This document shows, one piece after another, positions 29,675-38,083 of a DNA stretch of 64,000 bases. The notes below the pieces were generated by a model. It saw only the letters and a list, made by a program, of their open reading frames with translations, did no database searches and was not told the DNA's origin. A program made the translations under genes and the position numbers. The first letter of the stretch is position 1, and each line of letters begins with the position of its first letter. The DNA is from Actinophytocola xanthii (lineage in GTDB: Bacteria; Actinomycetota; Actinomycetes; Mycobacteriales; Pseudonocardiaceae), in assembly GCF_001921205.1 (NCBI RefSeq), contig NZ_MSIE01000011.1:113264-177263 (forward strand), given 5' to 3'.

Positions 29675-30422
29675 GCTTCGGGACGAGGAGTTGGCGGCGG
29701 CGTTCGACGCGGGGGCGCCGGTCTACGACACGCTCGTCGACCGCAACCCCGGCTACCACACCCACCTGCGGCTCTCCGCGCGCCGGCTGGGCCTGCCCGG
29801 CGACGGCGCCGGGCTGCGGTTGCTGGACGCCGGGTGCGGCACGGGCGCGTCGACGGCGGCGCTGCTGTCGGTCGCGCCGCGGGCGGAGATCGTCGCCGTC
29901 GACGCGGCCGGGGAGATGCTGGAGCGGGCGAGGGCCAAGTCGTGGCCGGACACCGTGCGGTTCGCCCACAGCCGGGTCGAGGACCTCGCCGAGGCCGGCG
30001 TGCACGGACCGTTCGACGCGATCTTCGCCGCGTACCTGGTGCGCAACCTCACCGACCCGGACGGCCAGCTGCGTGCCCTGCGAGGCCTGCTCCGACCCGG
30101 CGGCACCCTCGCCGTGCACGACTACGTCGCCGGCCAGGACCGGCGAGGGCGGATCACCTGGCACGTCGTCTGCTGGGGCATCGTCATCCCGCTGGCCCTG
30201 CGCCACCGGGGCGGGGCCGGGCTCTACCGCCACCTCTGGCGCAGCGTCGCCGAGTTCGACGACGCGCCGCGGTTCGAGCGGCGGCTGCGCGACGCGGGGT
30301 TCGCCGACATCCGCTCGGAGACGATGCCCGGCTGGCAGCGCGGGATCGAGTACACGTTCCTCGCCACCCGGTCCGAGGCGGGTCAGCCCGAGGACGGCCA
30401 GCCGGAGGCACGCAGCGCGTAG
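29670..30422 (+). CDS. SAM-dependent methyltransferase in the crt operon (CrtV/UbiE-like position)
   Basis: 250 residues from GTG 29670. Class I methyltransferase: LLDAGCGTGAST binds SAM, VAVDAAGEML follows, AYLVRNLTDPDGQLRAL and LLRPGGTLAVHDY are UbiE-like. In Streptomyces the fourth gene of crtEIBV occupies this place; its chemistry is not settled, so a carotenoid or quinone C- or O-methylation is inferred from context only. The 3' end overlaps the convergent Rieske gene by 40 nt. Confidence 0.82.
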   Translation: MRLRDEELAAAFDAGAPVYDTLVDRNPGYHTHLRLSARRLGLPGDGAGLRLLDAGCGTGASTAALLSVAPRAEIVAVDAAGEMLERARAKSWPDTVRFAHSRVEDLAEAGVHGPFDAIFAAYLVRNLTDPDGQLRALRGLLRPGGTLAVHDYVAGQDRRGRITWHVVCWGIVIPLALRHRGGAGLYRHLWRSVAEFDDAPRFERRLRDAGFADIRSETMPGWQRGIEYTFLATRSEAGQPEDGQPEARSA

Positions 30423-31414
30423 CGCCGTTCGGCGTAGGCGAGGTCGTCGCGCCACAGCCGCGCTGCGGTCCGCCGCATCATCGGCCGCAGCAGCGGGGCG
30501 AGGCGCCGGGCGCTGGCGAAGCCGGGGCGGTCGGAGGTGGCGATGGTCGCCTCGACCACCGCCGTCCGCGCCCGCCCGTCGACGCCGGGGGCGCGCGGCG
30601 TGGCGTGGGTCTCCACGACGCTCTCCCGTCCCTCGCCGTCGGTGATCCGCATGACGACCGTGCGCGGCTCGGGGCAGAAGAACTCCGCCCGCACCGGCAC
30701 GCCGAGCCGGGGTCCGACCCGGAAGGTCACGTCGACGACGAAGCGGTCCTGCTCGTCGGGCAGGTCGGTGCTCGCCTCCGGAGCCGACACGACCGTCAGC
30801 CGGGTGAACGAGTACGGATGGAACCAGGCCCCGTGCCAGGGATCGAGCCGGTTGGCGACGACGTCGTCCGGCTCGCAGACACCGGTCAGCGTGGCCACCG
30901 CGTCCACGCTGGCGTCCGGGGCGGGGCGGCGCGCGAGCACCGGCGCGGGCAGCGGCGGCTCGCCACCGAGGTCGTCGAGCCGGACCCAGGCCAGCACACC
31001 GTCGTCGTGTGCGGGCAGCGGACGCCAGCCGGGGCCGCCGTTCGCGTCCAGCGCCAGCCCGTGCCAACGGCAGCGCAGGGTGCCGCAGTCCACCCGGCCC
31101 GCGGCCAGCGGCGCCCCGAGGTGCGGGCAGATCCCCGAGCCCACCACGAGCGCGCCGGAGGCGTCGCGCCAGGCGACGAGCTCCCGCGGGCCAACCGCGG
31201 TCCCGAAGGGACGGTCAGACCGGATCTCCCGGCTCGCGGCCAGGACGAACCAGTTCCCCGAGGGGCGGGCCGCCGCCCGCTTCGCCGCTGCCTCGATCAC
31301 CGCCGGCTTCGCCGCGGCGAACGTCGGCTCCTGGACGGTCCACCCCGGCGGGTCCATCGGGCGCACCGGCACGTCCGCCGGCCAGCGCTCCAGGATCCGG
31401 TCGAACAGCGACAT
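30383..31414 (-). CDS. Rieske [2Fe-2S] protein of the carotenoid cluster (DUF5914-like)
   Basis: 343 residues; ATG 31414 has AGAGGAA 7 nt upstream. The Rieske cluster ligands are CPHLGAPL and, 19 residues on, CRWHG (Cys-x-His and Cys-x-x-His). The C-terminal two thirds resemble the DUF5914 domain found beside crtU/crtY in Streptomyces. Likely an electron carrier or oxygenase in carotenoid end-group modification, perhaps the oxidation needed for aromatic or keto rings (inference). It begins 200 nt inside the 3' end of the YihY-type gene in another frame and ends 40 nt inside the convergent methyltransferase gene. Confidence 0.8.
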   Translation of the reverse strand: MSLFDRILERWPADVPVRPMDPPGWTVQEPTFAAAKPAVIEAAAKRAAARPSGNWFVLAASREIRSDRPFGTAVGPRELVAWRDASGALVVGSGICPHLGAPLAAGRVDCGTLRCRWHGLALDANGGPGWRPLPAHDDGVLAWVRLDDLGGEPPLPAPVLARRPAPDASVDAVATLTGVCEPDDVVANRLDPWHGAWFHPYSFTRLTVVSAPEASTDLPDEQDRFVVDVTFRVGPRLGVPVRAEFFCPEPRTVVMRITDGEGRESVVETHATPRAPGVDGRARTAVVEATIATSDRPGFASARRLAPLLRPMMRRTAARLWRDDLAYAERRYALRASGWPSSG

Positions 31415-32252
31415 CGCTCGTTCCTCTCTCATGGACGGTGTGCGCGCTGAGCGCGACCCGGTATCCGAGCAGCAGCACGAGGTGCAGGCCGAACAGCCAC
31501 AGCGCGAGCGCCACGACGGCGCCCACTGTGGGCAGGCCGCCGAACGGGACGCTCCAGTCGATCGGGATCGCCAGGAACAGCACGAACCCGTGCAGGAAGC
31601 CGGTGAGCACGGCGCCCAGTACGAACGCGGCCAGCGCGGCCGCCCGCGGCGGCAGGACCGAGGGGCCGGTCACCGCGAGCACGAGCCAGACCGCCACGCA
31701 CACCGGCACCAGGTCGACGTGGAAGGACAGCACGACGCCCAGTACGGTCGACCAGCCGCCGTCCCGGTACAGCGGCCCCACCACCGGCGCGAACGCCAGC
31801 GGCAGCGCCATCAGCAACGGCGCCGCGACCAGGACCGGCAGGAAGCCCAGCCGGCCGACCCAGCCGGTCAGCCCGGTCACCGGAGAACCCAGGACCGCCT
31901 TGAGCCCGCGGCGCAGCCCTTCGCCGTAGAGGCTCGCCGGGAGCACGGCCGTGACCAGGACGAGCCAGGACGCCTCCACCGCCGCCCGGGCCAGGCCGGT
32001 CAGCGCTGGGGTGGTGTCGTGCGCGGCGGGCAGCGACTCCCCCACCCGGCGCGCCCCGTCCACCACCAGGTCCGCGCCGAACAGCAGGCCCGCGCCACGC
32101 AGCGCGAGCAGGCACATCGGTACGACGGCGAGCACGCCGAAGAACGTCAGCCCCGCCGCCCACAGCACGAGGTCGCGCCCGCGCAGCGCACGCCGGACGT
32201 CGGCGAGGACCTCGGCCAGGACGGAGCGGGCACGTGCCCAGGCGGACGTCAT
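31215..32252 (-). CDS. YihY/BrkB-family inner-membrane protein with long overlapping tail
   Basis: 345 residues from ATG 32252 (weak ribosome site). After a cytosolic start (MTSAWARARSVLAEVLADV) come about six hydrophobic helices, including LVLWAAGLTFFGVLAVVPM, WLVLVTAVLPASLYGEGLRRGL and VGAVVALALWLFGLHLVLLLGY, matching the YihY fold. The natural end of the family is near residue 275; here the frame stays open a further 70 residues of Gly/Pro/Asp-rich sequence down to 31215, overlapping the Rieske start by 200 nt. The tail is probably just read-through of the other gene's DNA. Its link to carotenoids is positional only. Confidence 0.75.
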   Translation of the reverse strand: MTSAWARARSVLAEVLADVRRALRGRDLVLWAAGLTFFGVLAVVPMCLLALRGAGLLFGADLVVDGARRVGESLPAAHDTTPALTGLARAAVEASWLVLVTAVLPASLYGEGLRRGLKAVLGSPVTGLTGWVGRLGFLPVLVAAPLLMALPLAFAPVVGPLYRDGGWSTVLGVVLSFHVDLVPVCVAVWLVLAVTGPSVLPPRAAALAAFVLGAVLTGFLHGFVLFLAIPIDWSVPFGGLPTVGAVVALALWLFGLHLVLLLGYRVALSAHTVHERGTSDVAVRPDPGALAGGRAGAPDGPAGVDRPGADVRRGEAGGDRGSGEAGGGPPLGELVRPGREPGDPV

Positions 32253-32307
32253 GACCAGGAGGTACCCGAACCGGACCGGTCTCACCCGCACCCCTACCGT
32301 GACCCGC

Positions 32308-33048
32308 GTGACCGACGGGCAGCGGAACCGGCCGGAGCCGGAGGACCCGGTCGCCGGCTGGTCGCGCCTACACGGGGAGGACGTCTCCGGCAACCGGCTC
32401 GTCGTCGGCTGGCTGGGCCTGGTGCACGCGCTGGCCCGCCGGGTCGACCGGGTGCACCCCGACGTGCTCTCGGTCGTCGGGGTCGCGGTGGCCGCGGGAG
32501 CTGTCGCGGCCGCGGCGGCGGGCGGGCCGTGGGCGCTGCTGGCCGTGCCGCTCGTGGTCGGCAACGGCGTCCTGGACGGGCTGGACGGGGCCGTCGCGCT
32601 GCGCACCGGCCGGGCCCGGCCGCTCGGCGCGGTGGTGGACGCGGTCGCCGACCGGCTGGCTGACCTGTGCCTGGTGCTGGTCCTGTTGGTGCTCGGCGCA
32701 CCGGGGTGGCTGTGTGCCGGGCTCGGCGCCGCGCTGCTGCTGCACGAGTACGCCCGAGCGCGCGCCCAGGGCGTCGGCATGACCTCCGCGGGCGGGGTCA
32801 CCGTCGCGGAGCGGCCGACCAGGCTGGTCGTGGTGGCGATCGCCTGCGCGGGGGCGGGTGTGGCACCGGGGGGCACGCCGGGCACCGCCTGGAACTGGGC
32901 GGAGGTGTCCGGGCTGGTCTGGGCGGGCTGCGCGGTCGTCGGGCTCGCGCAGCTCGCGATCGGGATCCGTCGTGAGCTCGCCGGCCGGCCGTGGGCGGAC
33001 ACGGGCGGCTCAGGCCGGGCCGACCAGGCGGGCGACGATCGCGGCTGA
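32308..33048 (+). CDS. CDP-alcohol phosphatidyltransferase-family membrane protein
   Basis: About 246 residues. The family motif DGxxAR-x8-G-x3-D-x3-D is present as LDGLDGAVAL, then GAVVDAVADR; spacing is exact, although the Arg after Ala is Leu, with an Arg next to it. Four to six hydrophobic segments follow. It could make a phospholipid head group or transfer a phosphoalcohol. In-frame starts are ATG 32251, GTG 32299 and GTG 32308; none has a ribosome site, so transcription may be leaderless. Divergent from the YihY-type gene and overlapping the convergent desaturase gene by 39 nt. Confidence 0.78.
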   Translation: MTDGQRNRPEPEDPVAGWSRLHGEDVSGNRLVVGWLGLVHALARRVDRVHPDVLSVVGVAVAAGAVAAAAAGGPWALLAVPLVVGNGVLDGLDGAVALRTGRARPLGAVVDAVADRLADLCLVLVLLVLGAPGWLCAGLGAALLLHEYARARAQGVGMTSAGGVTVAERPTRLVVVAIACAGAGVAPGGTPGTAWNWAEVSGLVWAGCAVVGLAQLAIGIRRELAGRPWADTGGSGRADQAGDDRG

Positions 33049-34482
33049 CATCGCCACGAGCGGCAGCCCGCCGCCGGGGTGGGCCGAGCCGCCGACGAGG
33101 AACAGCCCGGGCACGGGTCCGCGGTTGGCCGGCCGCAGCAGCGCCGCCCGGGGCCCGTTGGACGAGGTGCCGTAGATCGAGCCGCCGACGGCGCCGGTGT
33201 CCCGTTCCCAGTCGGCGGGGGTGCGGACCTCCCGCCAGCGCACCCGCTCACGCACGTCCAGGCCCCGCTCGGCGAGCACCGCCAGCACGCGGTCGGCGTA
33301 GTCCTCGGCGAGCCCGGGCACCGTCCAGTCCACCGGTCCCTGCCGCGGCGCGTTCACCAGGACGAACCAGGCCTCCTCGCCCTCGGGTGCGACCGCGGGG
33401 TCGGCGGGTGAGCAGACGTAGACGGTCGGGTCGGCGACCGGCGCCGGACGGCGGCCGAACAGCGCGTCGAACTCGGCGTCGTAGTCCGCGGGGAACAGCA
33501 CCCGGTGGTGGCGGGGGTCCGGGGTACGCCCGCGCAGCGCGAGCAGCACGACGAACCCCGACAGCGAGGGCTGCGCCCGGTCCAGCGCCCGCCGGGTCCG
33601 GTCCGCGCGCCGGTCCGGCACCAGCTCGCGGTACAGGTGCTCGGCGTCGGCGTCGGAGACCACCACGTCGGCCGGGACGCGCTCGCCAGCGGCGAGGCCG
33701 ACCCCGGTCACCCCCCGCGCGTCGCTGTACACCGCGTCGACCCGGCTGTCGAAGCGGAACCGAACGCCCAGCTCCGCGCACCGCCCGGCCAGGGCGTCGC
33801 CGAGCCGGCGCAGCCCGCCCCGCACGTACCAGCCGCCGTACCGCTGCTCGACGAACGGGACGACGCTCATCAGCGCCGGGGTGCGACGGGGGTCGGAGCC
33901 GCTGTAGGTGGCGTAGCGGTCCAACAGCATGCGCAGCCGCGGGTCGGTGAGCCGGCGCGTGCCCAGGGACCGGAGGGTCCGCCAGGGTGCCACGGCCAGC
34001 AGGTCGCGCACGCTCGTCGAGCGGCGGACCAGGTCGCGAACCCCGCTCAGCGGGTTCTGCAGCACCGGCTCGCCGACCAGGTCCCAGAGCCGCTCGGCCC
34101 CCGACATCAGCCCGCGCCACTGCGCGGCGGCCCGGTCCCCGAAGGCCGCCGCGAGTGCGGCGTCGACCTCGCGCTCGGCGTGCGGCAGGTCCAGCTCCGA
34201 GCCGTCCGGGAAGCGGTAGTGGCAGGTGGGGTCGACCGGCACGAGCTCGACGTGCTCCTCGAGCGGGGTGCCGGTGGCGGCGAACAGCTCGCGGTAGACC
34301 TGGGGCAGGGTCAGCAGCGACGGACCGGTGTCGAACGTGAAGCCCTCGCGGTGCAGGGTGCCCAGCTTCCCGCCGTGGGTGGACGCCTGCTCGAACACGG
34401 TCACCCGGTGCCCGGTCGCGGCCAGGCGCGCCGCAGCCGCCAGCCCGCCCATGCCGGCGCCGATCACCGCCACCCTGGCCAC
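33010..34482 (-). CDS. CrtI/CrtD-type carotenoid desaturase
   Basis: 490 residues. FAD-binding VAVIGAGMGGLAAAARLAA, then GGKLGTLHREGFTFDTGPSLLTLP, and C-terminal GLFLVGGSAHPGGGLPLVAMSA place it in the phytoene-desaturase superfamily. The HPGGGLPLV ending is typical of later-acting enzymes such as CrtD (C-3',4' desaturation) rather than CrtI. Directly followed by a glycosyltransferase gene that is coupled to CruF, so it likely adds the 3',4' double bond next to a hydroxylated end group. Ordered CruF-GT-CrtD in transcription. Confidence 0.85.
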   Translation of the reverse strand: MARVAVIGAGMGGLAAAARLAATGHRVTVFEQASTHGGKLGTLHREGFTFDTGPSLLTLPQVYRELFAATGTPLEEHVELVPVDPTCHYRFPDGSELDLPHAEREVDAALAAAFGDRAAAQWRGLMSGAERLWDLVGEPVLQNPLSGVRDLVRRSTSVRDLLAVAPWRTLRSLGTRRLTDPRLRMLLDRYATYSGSDPRRTPALMSVVPFVEQRYGGWYVRGGLRRLGDALAGRCAELGVRFRFDSRVDAVYSDARGVTGVGLAAGERVPADVVVSDADAEHLYRELVPDRRADRTRRALDRAQPSLSGFVVLLALRGRTPDPRHHRVLFPADYDAEFDALFGRRPAPVADPTVYVCSPADPAVAPEGEEAWFVLVNAPRQGPVDWTVPGLAEDYADRVLAVLAERGLDVRERVRWREVRTPADWERDTGAVGGSIYGTSSNGPRAALLRPANRGPVPGLFLVGGSAHPGGGLPLVAMSAAIVARLVGPA

Positions 34483-35592
34483 TCAGGCACTCCCCGCCAG
34501 CGTCCGGCCCTTCCACTCCAGCCGCCCCGCCCGGCGCGCGCGCCAGGACCTGGCGACCAACGAGAGCAGGAACACGACCGAGACCGGGTGGGCCAGCGAG
34601 TCGGGCCAGACCCGCCCGCCGGTGTGGCGTGCCGCGACGGCCCGGCCGACCACCCCGGCGGCGTAGCCGACCGCTCCCGCCCGGGAGCCGGCCAACGCGG
34701 CCAGCGGCGGCAGCAGGAACAGCCAGGCCAGGCCGGCCGAGAGCGCCACCGCCGCCGCCGGGCTGCCGGTGGCCGACCACAGCGACTTTTCGTAGCCGCG
34801 CCGGACCTCCCCCCACCCCTGGTACATGCGGCACGCGGCCACCGCGCTGCCGTCCGCGACGACGCCGCGGCCACCGGAGCGTTTGACCGCCCGCATCAGG
34901 GCGATGTCGTCGAGCACCGCCGAGGCGACCGCGGCGAACCCGCCGGCCCTGGCCAGCGCGGTCGCGGTCACCACGAGAAACTGCCCGTTGGCGGCGGTCA
35001 GCGACGGCCGGGGCGAGCGCTCGGCCAGCCGCAGCGGCAGGAACACCAGCCACGACCACTGCAGCAGCGGCTGGACCAGCCGGGTGGGGAGGTCGTCGGC
35101 GAGCTGGCGGGGAAACGGGGACACCGCGTCCAGACCGTGCTCGCGCAGCAGGGCGACCGCGGCGGCCACCGCGTGCGGGGCGAGGACGACATCCGCGTCG
35201 ACGAACACCAACACCTCGCCGCGGGCCTCCCGGGCGAGCCGGGCACAGGCGTGCGGCTTGCCGGGCAGCCCCGGCGGCGGCGGGGCACCGGTCACCACCC
35301 GCAGGCGGGGGTCACCACCGGCCACCGCGCGGACCACGTCGGCCGTGCCGTCGGTCGAGCCGTCGTCCAGTACCACGACCTCCAGGTCCGGCACGCGTTG
35401 CTGGTCGAGCAGCGACCGCACGGTCGGGGCGATGCGGTGCGCCTCGTCGCGGGCCGGCAGCAGGACCGACACCCGCTCCCGGCACTCCGGCGGGTCGGGC
35501 GGGGGCCTGCGCACCAGCCGGGCGTTGAGCAGGGCGTGCAGGGCGGAGACGACCGAGACGGCCGCCGCTCCCCGCACCGCCAGCCGCCTCAC
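34483..35592 (-). CDS. Family 2 glycosyltransferase of the carotenoid cluster (CruG-like)
   Basis: 369 residues from GTG 35592, overlapping the CruF stop by 4 nt. GT-A fold: VSVLLPARDEAHRIAPTV, VVVLDDGSTDGTADV, and the metal-binding VFVDADVVLAPHAV; QGWGEVRRGYEKSLW and the C-terminal hydrophobic segments (LSAGLAWLFLLPPLAALAG, VSVVFLLSLVA) indicate a membrane-bound processive-type enzyme. CruG-like enzymes attach sugar to the hydroxyl made after CruF. Ends 1 nt before the CrtD-like ATG region. Confidence 0.83.
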   Translation of the reverse strand: MRRLAVRGAAAVSVVSALHALLNARLVRRPPPDPPECRERVSVLLPARDEAHRIAPTVRSLLDQQRVPDLEVVVLDDGSTDGTADVVRAVAGGDPRLRVVTGAPPPPGLPGKPHACARLAREARGEVLVFVDADVVLAPHAVAAAVALLREHGLDAVSPFPRQLADDLPTRLVQPLLQWSWLVFLPLRLAERSPRPSLTAANGQFLVVTATALARAGGFAAVASAVLDDIALMRAVKRSGGRGVVADGSAVAACRMYQGWGEVRRGYEKSLWSATGSPAAAVALSAGLAWLFLLPPLAALAGSRAGAVGYAAGVVGRAVAARHTGGRVWPDSLAHPVSVVFLLSLVARSWRARRAGRLEWKGRTLAGSA

Positions 35593-36434
35593 CGGTGGGC
35601 CTGCCACAGCCGCGCCGCGAACGGCAGCGCCACCACGCCCATGAGCACCCCGCCCACGAGCGAGACCCACGGACGCCCGAAGAACGCCGCATGCGCCCAG
35701 ACCGAGGACAGGTAGGTCCACAGGTACAGCACGGGGGCCGGCCCCCAGCGCAGGTCGAGCTGTCGGTCGGGGCGTGCCCCGCTGGTGTCTCGCCGGTGGT
35801 CGCCACGGTGCATCACGGCGATCATCAGCGCGGCGACCAGGAGCCATCCGGCGAAGTTCGTCAGCGGGATGCCGGCGACCCCCGGAAGGGCCGGTGTCGG
35901 GTCGGCCCAGACCCAGTGCCCGGCGTCGACCATCTGCGGGTCGAGGAACACGTCCCAGCTGGCCAGCGCCCAGGCACCGAGCAGGACGACCAGCCACGCC
36001 GGCCGGTCCGCCCGGACCCGCGCGGCCAGGGCCCGCCCGACGAGCAGCGCCGGCCAGCACATCATGACCCAGGCCAGCGGCACCACGACGGGTACGCCGA
36101 GCAGCTCCGGACCGAGCGTGCCGGTGTAGCGGTAGGTGCCGAACGGAAACCCCGTGTGCACGCCCGCGGTCTCGGCGGCCAGCCCGCCGCCGCCGGCCAC
36201 GAGCACCAGCCGCCCCGCCGCCGCGGCACCGAAGCGGGACGCGGCGTCGCACACCGACGCGACGGCGAAGGCCAGCACCGCCCCGAGCGTCATGGGCAGC
36301 CGGGCCTGCGGCTCGGTGACCGAGTACAGGATCTGGGCGAGTACCACGACCAGCCCGCACAGCCAGGCCACCGCGGTCACCACGCGTGCCCCGCCGGTGA
36401 CGGCACGGTCCCCGGCCAGGTACGTCGGTGCCAT
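35589..36434 (-). CDS. cruF: CruF-type carotenoid 1',2'-hydratase (DUF422 family)
   Basis: 281 residues with six to seven membrane segments (VVTAVAWLCGLVVVLAQILY and so on). Conserved elements are TGFPFGTYRYTG, ASWDVFLDPQMV, GHWVWADP, GIPLTNFAGWLL, and the terminal W-A-H motifs typical of the family. CruF adds water across the C-1',2' bond of an open (psi) carotene end. That requires a carotenoid with at least one uncyclised end, in tension with a full bis-cyclisation pathway. Divergent from crtU with 65 nt between. Confidence 0.88.
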   Translation of the reverse strand: MAPTYLAGDRAVTGGARVVTAVAWLCGLVVVLAQILYSVTEPQARLPMTLGAVLAFAVASVCDAASRFGAAAAGRLVLVAGGGGLAAETAGVHTGFPFGTYRYTGTLGPELLGVPVVVPLAWVMMCWPALLVGRALAARVRADRPAWLVVLLGAWALASWDVFLDPQMVDAGHWVWADPTPALPGVAGIPLTNFAGWLLVAALMIAVMHRGDHRRDTSGARPDRQLDLRWGPAPVLYLWTYLSSVWAHAAFFGRPWVSLVGGVLMGVVALPFAARLWQAHR

Positions 36435-36499
36435 GGCCGCACACTATCCGTTGCTCATCCATCCGGCACGGCCGCCGCACGCCTGCGAGCATCAGTGCC

Positions 36500-38074
36500 A
36501 TGTTCCCGATCCGCCAGGCGGCTCCCGCCCGTCCGACCCGACCCGGACGGGACCGCAACGCCGTGGTCCACCCCGCTCCTCCCGGCCACCCCTCCGTCGA
36601 CGACCTCGAGCGACGTCCCCGGGTGGCCGTCCTCGGCGGTGGAATCGCCGGCGTGGCGGCCTCGGTCGGCCTCGCCGAGCGCGGCGCGACCGTGACGCTG
36701 CTCGAGCGGGAGGACGACCTGGGTGGCCGGTTGCGCGGCTGGCCGACCGGCGCCGGCGACACGGCCGGCACGATGACCCGGGGCTTCCACGCGTTCTTCC
36801 GTCAGTACTACAACCTGCGGGCCCTGCTGCGCCGGGTCGATCCCGACCTGCGCCTGCTCCGCCCGGTGGCCGACTACCCGCTGCTGCACCGGCGCGGCAC
36901 GACCGAGAGCTTCGCCGGCATCCCCCGCACCCCGCCGTGGAACGTGGCCGGCTTCGTCCTGCGCAGCAAGAGCTTCACGCTGCGCGACCTGCGCCGGATG
37001 AACACGGCGGCGGCCACGCCGCTGTTCGACGTCTCGGTCCCCCGCACCTACGCCGACCTGGACTCGGTCGACGCGGCGAGCTTCCTGACCGACATCGGCT
37101 TCCCCGCGGCGGCGCGGCACCTCGCCTTCGAGGTGTTCTCACGCAGCTTCTTCGCCGACCCGCGCAGCCTGTCGGCGGCGGAGCTGGTGACGATGTTCCA
37201 CATCTACTTCCTCGGCTCGAGCGAGGGCCTGCTGTTCGACGTCCCGCGCGACTCGTTCCCGAAGACCCTGTGGCGGCCGCTGCGCCGCTACCTGGCGGGG
37301 TTGGGCGCCGAGGTCCGGACCGGCACCGCGGCGGCCCGCGTCGAGCGGGTCGACGGGATCTACCGCGTCCACGCCGCCGGGGGCCGGGTCGTCGAGTCCG
37401 ACGCCGTGGTGCTCGCGCTGGATGTGCCGGGACTGCGCGGCCTGGTCGCGGCGTCGCCGGAGCTGGGCACGCCCGAGTGGCGGGCGCGCGTGGCGGCGCT
37501 GCGGACCGCCCCGCCGTTCCTGGTCAGCCGGCTGTGGCTGGACCGACCGGCCGCCCCGGACCGCGCGCCGTTCCTCGGCACGAGCGGGTTCCCCCTGCTC
37601 GACAACGTGAGCGTGCTCGACCTGTTCGAGGACGAGGCGGCGCGGTGGCGCTCCCGGACCGGCGGATCGGTCGTCGAGCTGCATGCCTATGCCCTGCCCG
37701 AGGACGTCGACCAGGACCGCGTCGTGGCCGAGCTCGTCGACGAGCTGCGGCAGGTGTACCCGGAGCTGGCGGCGGCGCGGGTGCGGCACGAGGAGCACGT
37801 CCTGGCGGCGGACTGCCCGCTGTTCGCGCCGGGCGGCTTCGCCTCCCGCCCGTCGGTGGGCACCGCCGACCCCACCCTGGTCCTGGCGGGCGACGTGGTG
37901 CGGGTCGACCTGCCGGTCGCGCTGATGGAACGGGCGGCCACGACCGGCTTCTGCGCGGCGAACGCCCTGCTCGCCCACTGGGGCGTGCGGGGGCACGACG
38001 TGTGGTCGGTGAGCAACCAGGGCCGCTCGGCGGTGCTGCGCCTGGCCGCCCGGCGCGGCCGGACCGCTTCCTGA
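36500..38074 (+). CDS. crtU: Beta-carotene desaturase/methylase (aromatic ring-forming CrtU)
   Basis: 524 residues from ATG 36500, with later GTG alternatives. FAD motif VAVLGGGIAGVAASVGLAE and GGRLRGWPTG precede highly family-specific blocks TRGFHAFFRQYYNLRALLRR, RTPPWNVAGFVLRS, and EVFSRSFFADPRSLSAAEL, as I recall from Streptomyces and green sulfur bacteria. CrtU desaturates beta rings and moves a methyl to give aromatic phi end groups as in isorenieratene or chlorobactene. Convergent with the cyclase gene (9-nt gap), so the two act in sequence though on opposite strands. Confidence 0.87.
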   Translation: MFPIRQAAPARPTRPGRDRNAVVHPAPPGHPSVDDLERRPRVAVLGGGIAGVAASVGLAERGATVTLLEREDDLGGRLRGWPTGAGDTAGTMTRGFHAFFRQYYNLRALLRRVDPDLRLLRPVADYPLLHRRGTTESFAGIPRTPPWNVAGFVLRSKSFTLRDLRRMNTAAATPLFDVSVPRTYADLDSVDAASFLTDIGFPAAARHLAFEVFSRSFFADPRSLSAAELVTMFHIYFLGSSEGLLFDVPRDSFPKTLWRPLRRYLAGLGAEVRTGTAAARVERVDGIYRVHAAGGRVVESDAVVLALDVPGLRGLVAASPELGTPEWRARVAALRTAPPFLVSRLWLDRPAAPDRAPFLGTSGFPLLDNVSVLDLFEDEAARWRSRTGGSVVELHAYALPEDVDQDRVVAELVDELRQVYPELAAARVRHEEHVLAADCPLFAPGGFASRPSVGTADPTLVLAGDVVRVDLPVALMERAATTGFCAANALLAHWGVRGHDVWSVSNQGRSAVLRLAARRGRTAS

Positions 38075-38083
38075 CCCGCTGGC

